Assembly (NCBI RefSeq): GCF_025685425.1
Contig: NZ_JAGTAS010000058.1
Location: 248,001 to 312,000, forward strand
DNA from: Terriglobus albidus
GTDB taxonomy: Bacteria; Acidobacteriota; Terriglobia; Terriglobales; Acidobacteriaceae
Direction: 5' to 3'
DNA: 64,000 nucleotides
Shown here: positions 19,022-26,589 of the stretch, piece after piece
Numbering within the stretch: the stretch's first letter is position 1
Layout of the letters: each line of letters starts with the position of its first letter
The notes under the pieces: generated by a model
Told to the model about the DNA's origin: nothing
What the model saw: only the letters and a program-made list of their open reading frames with translations
Database searches by the model: none
Position numbers and translations under genes: made by a program

Positions 19022-22000
19022 TCAGAAGTAGAACTTGGCAGCCATCTGTACCTGGCGTGCATTGTTCACGACGCTGTTGATTTTTCCAAAGGTATTCGGG
19101 ATTGCAACACTGGTTGCCGGAGCGGCAAGATTTGGATGGTTGAACGCATTGAAGAACTCAAAACGCAACTCCAGCTTACGCACATCCGTAAATTCGAACT
19201 GTTTGAAAAGACTCAGATCTTCGTTATGACGTCCTGGACCCGCATATGGCCGGGGACGGCAAGTACCGAAGGCCCCATTTGCCGGTTGCGAAAAAGCGGT
19301 CGGGTTCAGATAGCGCCCATTTGTTGTCAGTACAGCGGCATTTGTAATCGCCATGCGGTCGCGCGAAGCTCCCGCGAAACCATCTGACAGGCAGTTAGCA
19401 TACATCGCATGGTTTGAACCGGTCTGCGTAAAGTCGGTGGCTGTCACATTGAAGGGATTTCCCGCTTCCATCGTAATGATGGCATTGAGCTGCCAACCAC
19501 CGACCAGCTTCGATGCCGTTGAGCCATTGTTCAGCACCAGGCCGTTGCGACCGATTGGCAGCTTCCATTGCGCATTGGCAACAAAGCGGTGACGCTGGTC
19601 GAAGGGTGACTGCGAGTACTCATGTGCATAGTCGTAGGCGTTTTGCGGGGTGGAACCTGCAGTGAGATTGTCCGCATAGTTGCTGAAGGCATGCGCCCAG
19701 GTATAGCTGAACTGGTAGGCCAAGCCATTCTTCATCGGCCGGCGCAGGCTCGCGACCAGGCCGTGATAGTTGGTGTTGCCGTCGTTGGTCGCCTGCTCCA
19801 GGAAGGCATGCAGGCTGCCGGAGTTCAGGTTTGCATACGGAAAGACGACGTTCGGTGTCGTACCCGTGAAACCTGTAATCAGGCCTTGATTGGCGTTCCG
19901 CAGGCGGTTCATCTTGTGACCGAAGTTCCCTACCCAGATGGTCTCCAGCACCATATTGCTGGGCAACTGAATCTGCGGGCCGAAGCTCATCTGCTGGACA
20001 TAGCTGGTACGCTGATTCGGGTCCTGCCAGTTTGTCTTCTGGATGTAGAGCGGCGTTGTTGCATTGGCATATGTCGCCCCGGGGAAGCCGTTCCGCAGGA
20101 AGAAGACCGGCGAGCTTCCAGAGATTGTTCGGGAGTCGTTCACAAACTTCAAGAACGGCTGGTTCTGGGCCAACTGCGATTCAGAACCGATGCGGTTGAC
20201 GTATTGGTAGAAGACGCCATATCCACCACGCAGAACGATCTTATCGGTCGCCTGGTAGCTGAAGCCGACGCGCGGGGCGAAGTTGTTCTTATCCGGATTA
20301 ATAAGAGCACGCTGTGCCCATCCGCCACCGCTTGCCAGCGTCAACGATCCGCCGTTAGCAGTGTTGAAGTTGGAGAGCTGGTTCGTACGGTTCAGCATCG
20401 GCGAATACAGCTCATAGCGTGTTCCATAGGTGATGGTCAGGTTCCGCGTTGCGCGCCATGTGTCCTGCCCGAAGAAGGAGTTACCGTACAGGAAGTTGTG
20501 GACCACCAGTGCGCTGTTGTAGATAGTTTGGTTCACGTTTCCAAGCAGGAAATCCGCAAAGCCGAAGCCATTGCTGTTGGTGAAAAGGCCCGAGAACCCC
20601 ATGTAGCCCTGCGGAGCTTGCAGATCCAGGAAGGTTAATGTATTGCGATGATACTCATAGCCGAACATCAGGCTGTGATTTCCCGTCAACTTGGTAAAGG
20701 TGTCCAAAAATTGATATACCTGTGCCGCCTGAAACTGCGGACGGTACAGATCCACGCCAATCCTCCGGAAACCGCCGGAGATACTCATGGGTGGCAGGCC
20801 CGCAGAATACGAAGAGATGGGAACACCAGAGAGCCCGACATCGCCTGCAGCCGATCCTCCGAGCGTAAGTCCGATCGGGTCGCTATGCGCACTATCGCGG
20901 CTCCACCCGAAACGCGCCTGATTTACCGCCGACGAGGAGAAGATCGTGGTCCAACCAAGGGCTAGCCCCTGGTTGCGGATCTTGTAATCTGTAGCGAACC
21001 CACCATTCCCGATCGTCGGGTTTGACGTCCATGGTGGATCCTGCCGGTGCTGATCCAAAAAGCTGTAGCGGCCAAAGATCGAGTGGCGCTCACTGATCTT
21101 CTGATCGATGCGCGTGTCGAACGAGTTCACCTGTTGCGGAAGCTGATAACTGAACCTGTAATTGCTGGTGCCGTCCCACCTATTGTTTTGGCTCTGAATA
21201 TTATTCGGATCGGGAAGTAATGCAAGAATGCGGCGTGCCACAGGATCAATGCAATTCGGATTGACTACCTTGAGGACAATGCAACCCGTCTGACCGGGAA
21301 GTGTCCCCTTCGGATCGTAAGCCGCGACTTCACTCAAATCACCCGACTTCATTGCCGCTGACGGAACCACCGACTGGACTGTTGTCTGCTGCGTACTACG
21401 CAACCCCTGATAGTCGCCGAAAAAGAACAAGCGATCATGGCGAATGGGACCGCCCATTGTTCCTCCGAACTGGTTCTGGCTGAAGTTGCCCTTTGGCTGT
21501 TTGGGCGTCGTGTGATTGTTCGTCCAGCTGTTGGCATCGAAGACGCTGTTGCGCGCGTACTCCCATGCGCTGCCATGGAAGGCATTGGTACCGCTCTTGG
21601 TGGAGGCATTCACCACTGCTCCGGCAGAAGTGCCGAATTCCACTGAGTATGTGCGGGTCTGCAGGCGGAATTCCTGGATCGCATCGGGCGGAGGCTGCAC
21701 ATTCTGTACAGAACCCTCCTGCAGATTCGTCGATCCGGAGTTGTTGTCTACGCCATCCAGGGCAAAATAGTTTTGCGTCTCCAGGTTGCCATTGGAGCTG
21801 AAGCGGTCTGGCGCGCTGTTCGCCACAGAAGGATTCTTGAAGATGCCCGGCTCCAGCAGCGCCAGATCGGCGTAACGGCGGGCGTTCAGAGGAAGATCGT
21901 TAATCTGGGTTGTACTGACAATGTTGCCCACATCAGCCGACTGCGTCTGCAGGCCCAGAACCTCGGCGCTGACCTCCACCGTATCGTTCTGACTGCCCGC

Positions 22001-22375
22001 CTTCAATTCAAAATCAACCTGCGCGCGTGTCTTGACGTGAACCTCGATTCCAGTCTGCTTCGAGGTGCCAAAGCCGGGAGATGCTACTTCAACCTCATAC
22101 GTGCCTGGAATCAGAGCGAGTGCCTGGTATACACCGTCCTGATTGGTTGTCAGCGTCGTAGTAACACCAGTTGCTACGTTCCGGATAGTCACGGACGCTC
22201 CGGCGATGACAGCGCCGCTGACATCGCGCGCGGTGCCGGTAATCGATCCATTGTCGAGTTGAGCATGTGCATGAACGGCTCCTAGAAGAAGACACAGAGG
22301 AAGAAGGAGGCGAATCAGAACCGTCCGTTGAAAGATATTGGAGAATGCGGGGACCACAGTGACAAACGAGCTCAT
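19022..22375 (-). CDS. TonB-dependent receptor, Oar-like, with carboxypeptidase-regulatory-like domain (receptor 1)
   Basis: A 1117-residue outer-membrane protein. A signal peptide (ending HAHA) is followed by a CarboxypepD_reg-like beta-sandwich (about 40-120; GSITGTARDVSGAVIAGASV). A plug domain (DLPLNARRYADLALLEPG; NYFALDGVDNNSG) and a long beta-barrel rich in Asn/Tyr/aromatic strands follow, ending in the aromatic MAAKFYF. The start at 22375 has an ideal AGGAGG seven bases upstream; an upstream in-frame start is inferior. Such receptors import oligosaccharides with TonB energy; no SusD partner is present. It heads the deacetylase/permease/kinase/GH4 series and follows a kinase and a LacI gene. 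A LacI-like operator lies in its own leader. Confidence 0.9.
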   Translation of the reverse strand: MSSFVTVVPAFSNIFQRTVLIRLLLPLCLLLGAVHAHAQLDNGSITGTARDVSGAVIAGASVTIRNVATGVTTTLTTNQDGVYQALALIPGTYEVEVASPGFGTSKQTGIEVHVKTRAQVDFELKAGSQNDTVEVSAEVLGLQTQSADVGNIVSTTQINDLPLNARRYADLALLEPGIFKNPSVANSAPDRFSSNGNLETQNYFALDGVDNNSGSTNLQEGSVQNVQPPPDAIQEFRLQTRTYSVEFGTSAGAVVNASTKSGTNAFHGSAWEYARNSVFDANSWTNNHTTPKQPKGNFSQNQFGGTMGGPIRHDRLFFFGDYQGLRSTQQTTVQSVVPSAAMKSGDLSEVAAYDPKGTLPGQTGCIVLKVVNPNCIDPVARRILALLPDPNNIQSQNNRWDGTSNYRFSYQLPQQVNSFDTRIDQKISERHSIFGRYSFLDQHRQDPPWTSNPTIGNGGFATDYKIRNQGLALGWTTIFSSSAVNQARFGWSRDSAHSDPIGLTLGGSAAGDVGLSGVPISSYSAGLPPMSISGGFRRIGVDLYRPQFQAAQVYQFLDTFTKLTGNHSLMFGYEYHRNTLTFLDLQAPQGYMGFSGLFTNSNGFGFADFLLGNVNQTIYNSALVVHNFLYGNSFFGQDTWRATRNLTITYGTRYELYSPMLNRTNQLSNFNTANGGSLTLASGGGWAQRALINPDKNNFAPRVGFSYQATDKIVLRGGYGVFYQYVNRIGSESQLAQNQPFLKFVNDSRTISGSSPVFFLRNGFPGATYANATTPLYIQKTNWQDPNQRTSYVQQMSFGPQIQLPSNMVLETIWVGNFGHKMNRLRNANQGLITGFTGTTPNVVFPYANLNSGSLHAFLEQATNDGNTNYHGLVASLRRPMKNGLAYQFSYTWAHAFSNYADNLTAGSTPQNAYDYAHEYSQSPFDQRHRFVANAQWKLPIGRNGLVLNNGSTASKLVGGWQLNAIITMEAGNPFNVTATDFTQTGSNHAMYANCLSDGFAGASRDRMAITNAAVLTTNGRYLNPTAFSQPANGAFGTCRPRPYAGPGRHNEDLSLFKQFEFTDVRKLELRFEFFNAFNHPNLAAPATSVAIPNTFGKINSVVNNARQVQMAAKFYF

Positions 22376-22450
22376 CGACTGCCTCCTAAGGAGCGGATCA
22401 ACCAGAAGCAGACCCTGCAGCAAGGGTGACGGGACCAGGCTCCGGGTTTT

Positions 22451-22477
22451 CCGATATCGGTATCGTTATCGGTAACG
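22451..22477. promoter_or_regulatory. LacI-type operator cluster ahead of TonB receptor 1
   Basis: A perfect palindrome CCGATATCGG (22451-22460) is followed by CGTTATCGGTAACG (22464-22477), whose CGTTA/TAACG arms match exactly. On the minus strand ACCGATA occurs twice, 12 bases apart. TTGACA, a possible -35 element, lies at 22498-22503 on the minus strand, but no good -10 is visible. The LacI gene at 23528-24568 is the likely user. Confidence 0.5.
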
Positions 22478-22538
22478 TAAAGCGACTAAACTTTCACTGT
22501 CAACAAATTTTTACGGATTTTTTGTCGGCTCTGCGCTC

Positions 22539-23531
22539 TTATCCCCGCCGGACGGCGGCTCCCCTGCCGGCCTTCCACTGCCCCATATAGTGACGAAACT
22601 CCTTTGGATCGGGGAGACCGTGCGCACCTCCGGGATAGGCCGACGACAGGCTTCCGCAGATATTTCCCGCCTTCAGGCAGTCGGCCCAGTCCGATCCATG
22701 AAGAAAGGCATGCAGGAAACCGCCATCAAATGCATCCCCAGCACCGGTTGCATCCACGACTGCGATGGGGAGTGCCGGTTCCCGGTAGATCTTGCCATCG
22801 GCCATCAGCATGGCGCCGCGGCGACCAAGTTTGACGATAGGCACGCGGACCCACTCCTGCAGCTTCTCCAGTGCCCGCGCCGCATCACTTGCCCCGGTAA
22901 TTGCCTTTGCTTCGTTTTCGTTGGGAAAGATGAACTCGCAATGACGAACGATGGAGTGGATCTGGGAGGGCGACAGATCGGGATTCCAACCGAAGTCAGC
23001 GGAGACCGTAATCCCGGCGTCCCGTAACTGCTTCAGCACTGGAATCCACTGCTTCGGACGACGCAGCGCGCAGGCGAAGTGCACATGCCGAGCGCGATGC
23101 AGCTTCTGCTGCACCGCAGGGCTGGATAGGAGATCTTCTAACCGCTGATTGATCGGATCGTGTGTCACCATCATCCGGTTGGAACGGTAGGCCATCGAAA
23201 CCGTCAAAGCTGTTGCATAGTCCTTGCTGATCTCACAGGCGCTGACATCCAAGCCCTCCGCCATGAGGGCATTCCATGTCGGCAGACTCGCCGCATCTGT
23301 TCCAATGCGAGTCACGATTCCAGTTGCTGAACCAAGCCTGCTGGCAGCGATTGCTGCGCGGGCTAAACCGCCGCCAGGAGCTATCAGGAAGCTGTCGGTC
23401 TTTATCTCTTCGCCAAAACGCGGCTGATTACGCAACTGATAGAAGATCATGTCGGAAAAGAATTCGCCAAAGATCACCAGGTCAAACTTCTTGGCAGCGC
23501 CACTGCGCGCCTTTCTGCTGGTATTGCTCAT
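22539..23531 (-). CDS. PfkB-family carbohydrate kinase (second of region)
   Basis: A 330-residue ribokinase-type kinase, distinct from the one at 13878. It begins KFDLVIFGEFFSDMIFYQL, has the glycine-rich APGGGLARAAIAASRLG, and ends with DATGAGDAFDGGFLHAF carrying the catalytic Asp. Its ATG overlaps the TGA of the LacI gene by four bases. Two different kinases in one operon suggest two sugar units are phosphorylated, for example both halves of a disaccharide. Substrate not assignable. Confidence 0.87.
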   Translation of the reverse strand: MSNTSRKARSGAAKKFDLVIFGEFFSDMIFYQLRNQPRFGEEIKTDSFLIAPGGGLARAAIAASRLGSATGIVTRIGTDAASLPTWNALMAEGLDVSACEISKDYATALTVSMAYRSNRMMVTHDPINQRLEDLLSSPAVQQKLHRARHVHFACALRRPKQWIPVLKQLRDAGITVSADFGWNPDLSPSQIHSIVRHCEFIFPNENEAKAITGASDAARALEKLQEWVRVPIVKLGRRGAMLMADGKIYREPALPIAVVDATGAGDAFDGGFLHAFLHGSDWADCLKAGNICGSLSSAYPGGAHGLPDPKEFRHYMGQWKAGRGAAVRRG

Positions 23532-24568
23532 TTCGTCTTTTTCCTTTCCGTCGCAGCCCAGTCACCGGTTGAGTTCCTTGGCACGATGCGCGGAGACAGA
23601 GAGACCGAGCGCTGCGCCGATCCATTTCCCTTTTCTCCAATGCCGCGCAGGGCGATCCTGGCTGCCCTTTTTCCAAGCTCAAGGTATGCAAGATCAATGC
23701 TTGAGAGAGTAAGTCCCGTTTCACAAAGGGGCAGCGAATTGCCGCAACCCAGAATGCGTAACTGTCGTGGAATCTCCAGCCCGGCCTCCAGCGCGGCATC
23801 TCTTACACCCGTCGCCTGCAGGTCGCTGTAGGTCATCACTCCATCCGGAATCGTCTTTGCCGTCATGAGCCGCTGCATGGCTTCGTAGCCGCTGCGATAA
23901 CCGTTGTCTCCCGGTTGCGGCTCCAGAATCCACTCCTGTTTCACGGCAAGCTCCGCACTTCGCATCTCTTCCAGGAAGCCGGTGAACCGCATATCTCCAA
24001 TGGGAGTGCGCGGCCCGCGCAGATAGGCGATGCGCCGACATCGACGCTCCAGCAGGTGCTGTACGGCGATCTGCCCGACCTCTGTCTCGCGGATCGCAAC
24101 ACTGATCCCGTTGAAGCGCGCAGGAGGATACCCGATCAATACAACGGGGACGGTTGCTGTTTCCAGCACCTGGGGCAGATCGGAGGCATCACCCCGCAGG
24201 CAGAGCAGCAATGCATCGACCTGCCTGGAAAGGTGCAGCTCGACCTCGCGCTCTTCCCGTTCCGCATCGCCGTCAGCAGAGGTAATCACGACGCTGTAGC
24301 CCTGCGGGCGTACCGCTTCGTTCACGCCGGCGACTATCTGTGCCGCGGATGGGTCCAGCAGCGAAGGCAGCGCCAGGCCTACGGTAAAGGTCTGGCCGGT
24401 CCGCAGACCTCGCGCCGAGATATTGGGCCGATAGTTGAGCTCCTGCACGCGCTTCAGAACACGTGCCTTGGTCTCTTCGCTGACGTCTGTCTGGCCCCGG
24501 AGGACCTTCGAGATCGTCATCTTCGATAATTTCAGATCGTCTGCGATGTCCTGAAGACGGATCGCCAT
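23528..24568 (-). CDS. LacI-family transcriptional regulator of the deacetylase/GH4 operon
   Basis: A 346-residue LacI repressor. HTH at 1-25 (IRLQDIADDLKLSKMTISKVLRG), hinge YRPNISARGLRTGQ, then sensor domain with VGLALPSLLDPSA, LLLCLRGDASDLPQV and TYSDLQATGV. It closely resembles in layout the LacI protein at 8949, including the VTISKVLR-type recognition helix, but its operator candidates differ. It is the first gene of the minus-strand series and translationally coupled to the kinase. Autoregulation and control of the receptor leader at 22451-22477 are inferred. Confidence 0.9.
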   Translation of the reverse strand: MAIRLQDIADDLKLSKMTISKVLRGQTDVSEETKARVLKRVQELNYRPNISARGLRTGQTFTVGLALPSLLDPSAAQIVAGVNEAVRPQGYSVVITSADGDAEREEREVELHLSRQVDALLLCLRGDASDLPQVLETATVPVVLIGYPPARFNGISVAIRETEVGQIAVQHLLERRCRRIAYLRGPRTPIGDMRFTGFLEEMRSAELAVKQEWILEPQPGDNGYRSGYEAMQRLMTAKTIPDGVMTYSDLQATGVRDAALEAGLEIPRQLRILGCGNSLPLCETGLTLSSIDLAYLELGKRAARIALRGIGEKGNGSAQRSVSLSPRIVPRNSTGDWAATERKKTK

Positions 24569-24606
24569 GCACCAGCCCCGGATAAGGAAAGAATTGCCTC
24601 CATCCT

Positions 24607-24718
24607 AGAGCATTTTCCCTGTCGCTGGGTATTCCGGAGAAGCGCGCAGCGGCGTTTTCATTGCGGAAAACGCCCATAAATATGGAAGCCCTACACGGCA
24701 CCTACAGGGAAAATGCTG
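24607..24718 (-). repeat. Palindromic ~113-bp repeat, copy 2 (reverse)
   Basis: Complete copy in reverse orientation, with AGAGCATTTTCCCTGT at the left end and ACAGGGAAAATGCT at the right, and the internal GGCGTTTTC/GAAAACGCC hairpin. TA bases flank both ends (cctAGAGC... and ...GCTGTA). It lies just upstream of the LacI gene, between two minus-strand units. Confidence 0.85.
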
Positions 24719-24837
24719 TAACTGAGACGCACACAAACGTATGCAGAGAACATCGCTCGGGCGCCGCCGTCACGCAAGGTTCCGGGAAACAGAAACGAGG
24801 AATTGTACTGAGACTCGATTCCAAGGCCTCAATAAAC

Positions 24838-24860
24838 GGGGCGGAGCCTCGGCTCCGCCC
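24838..24860 (-). terminator. Hairpin after the GH29 gene
   Basis: A perfect 10-bp GC-rich stem (GGGCGGAGCC / GGCTCCGCCC) with a tiny loop lies 23 bases past the GH29 stop. On the minus strand it is followed by a short T-containing stretch, so termination is plausible but the T-run is weak. Confidence 0.6.
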
Positions 24861-24882
24861 TTGCTGTTTCCACTCATTCCAA

Positions 24883-26535
24883 TTAAGCGCGGAAGCGGAA
24901 AGCATAGACATCAAGATGATCTTGCGGCTTTGCCGGAAGCTTAATGGTCATCGCCTCCGCCTCCTGCCGAAACTCCAGGCGGCCATGCACCCCCAGCATC
25001 TCCACCGAACCGATCTTGCGGGGGTACATCGCATTGTTTGCGGCGAGCGATTTAATGCTCACCTTTCCGTCTGCCGGCCATCCCAGGACAAACGCATACA
25101 GCACATCCCCTTTGGTAGTGAAACGGATATCGCTGGAGTCGAAAGCCCGCGCTTTCGTCTCGTTGAAATTATGCGATCCGCTCACATCCGGTGCCCCTTC
25201 GCCATAGATCTTGAAGGGGCGCGTGCCGTAGATGCCCTCTCCGTGCACTGACATCCAATGTCCGAACTCGGCGAGGAATTTGTGCTCGTCCTCATCGATG
25301 CTTCCATCTCCCCGGACAGGAATATTCAACATGAGATTGCCGTTCTTACTGACGATATCCACCAGCGACTTGGCCACCCAGTCCGGAGTCTTGTACTGAT
25401 GCTGTTCAAAAAGAGAGCGCTTGTAGTGCCAGTCGCCGATACACGTGTCCGTCTGCCACGGAGCTTCCAGGATGCCCTGAGCACGGCCGCGTTCGATGTC
25501 CAGCATCGTCGCTCCCGCATGTTCGGGGCTATATTCCTTTGCCGCGACAACGGCCTGCTGCTGGCCTCCGTGCCACGACAGACTGGAATTGTAGTAGTAC
25601 GCCGTAATATCCAGGCCAGCCTGGCCGAGCGGTAATTCACGATCGTCGAAGTAGAGAAGATCAGGCTTGTACTTGTCGATCAGATCTTTGCAACGGAGAT
25701 ACCAGGTACGGACGAACTCCGGATTTGCCGGCGGTGGAGCCTCATCCCACACACGATCATGTTTTTCGTGCCAGGCGTTGGCCTCGGCGATGGTCTTGAT
25801 GCCGTCGGGCATGACGATATTCCTGCCGGTATAAAGCTCCTGCGGGTCCAGCCCGTCCCACCAGGTTCCCTTTCCGTCTTTGGCGCTGAGTTGATAGGCG
25901 TCATAACGGACTCCTGCCATCGGCCCCTCGGGGTCATACCCGTAAGCCGACTGCAACCAATGCCAGGCATGCGAAGCGTGGTTGGAAACGCCAAAACGCA
26001 TTCCGTGTGCTCGAGCAATCTTCTCCCAGGTGCCGACGATATCCTTTCCAGGACCTACCCGCGTGGTATTCCACGCATGATGCGCGGAATCGAAGCAATC
26101 CAGGTTGTCATGATGGCAGGCAAGCGCCATAAAGTACTTCGCCCCCGCCTTCACATAGAGCTCCATCAACTGTTCCGGCTGCCAGCGCTCGGCCTTCCAT
26201 AGATGATCAATCTCTTTGAAACCGACTTTTGACGGATGCCCATATGTCTTGACGTGGTAGTCATAGCAGGCATCTCCCTGCAGATACATGCGGCGTGCGT
26301 ACCAGTCTCCCTGCTCGGGAACGCACTGGGCACTCCAATGCGCCCAGATGCCAAACTTGGCGTCGCGAAACCATTCCGGCATGCGCCACTGCTTGAGGGA
26401 ATCCCAGGTGGGCGAGTAAGGACCAGGTGTCGTTGTATTCTGCGCCTGCGCAAAGCGGGACAATTTTGCCGATGCGAGTGCGAGAGCACCGCGTTTTAAC
26501 AGGTTCCTGCGACTAAGACCATCGATACGTTCCAT
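24883..26535 (-). CDS. Alpha-L-fucosidase, GH29, Tat-exported (first)
   Basis: A 550-residue GH29 enzyme. The N-terminus LSRRNLLKRGALALASAKL is a twin-arginine signal. The catalytic barrel shows WFRDAKFGIWAHWS, ALACHHDNLDCFDS and, after the glutamine-rich middle, KPDLLYFDDRELP with the probable nucleophile Asp297. A beta-sandwich tail follows from about residue 430. HHDN in place of the common HHDGF marks it as a divergent subgroup, so another 6-deoxy-sugar or galactoside is possible. It follows the GH92 gene with a 54-base gap, and the region contains a TonB receptor. Together these suggest attack on fucosylated, mannose-containing glycans outside the cytoplasm. Confidence 0.85.
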   Translation of the reverse strand: MERIDGLSRRNLLKRGALALASAKLSRFAQAQNTTTPGPYSPTWDSLKQWRMPEWFRDAKFGIWAHWSAQCVPEQGDWYARRMYLQGDACYDYHVKTYGHPSKVGFKEIDHLWKAERWQPEQLMELYVKAGAKYFMALACHHDNLDCFDSAHHAWNTTRVGPGKDIVGTWEKIARAHGMRFGVSNHASHAWHWLQSAYGYDPEGPMAGVRYDAYQLSAKDGKGTWWDGLDPQELYTGRNIVMPDGIKTIAEANAWHEKHDRVWDEAPPPANPEFVRTWYLRCKDLIDKYKPDLLYFDDRELPLGQAGLDITAYYYNSSLSWHGGQQQAVVAAKEYSPEHAGATMLDIERGRAQGILEAPWQTDTCIGDWHYKRSLFEQHQYKTPDWVAKSLVDIVSKNGNLMLNIPVRGDGSIDEDEHKFLAEFGHWMSVHGEGIYGTRPFKIYGEGAPDVSGSHNFNETKARAFDSSDIRFTTKGDVLYAFVLGWPADGKVSIKSLAANNAMYPRKIGSVEMLGVHGRLEFRQEAEAMTIKLPAKPQDHLDVYAFRFRA

Positions 26536-26589
26536 TTGCGTTTGGCTCCTTGTGTCGTATCCATGCTCTCAGACTCCCTCCCTCTTTGG

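Noticed and set aside
19622-20638. 338-codon plus-strand frame inside TonB receptor 1
   Set aside because: Antisense shadow; the receptor frame shows continuous family features through the same bases.
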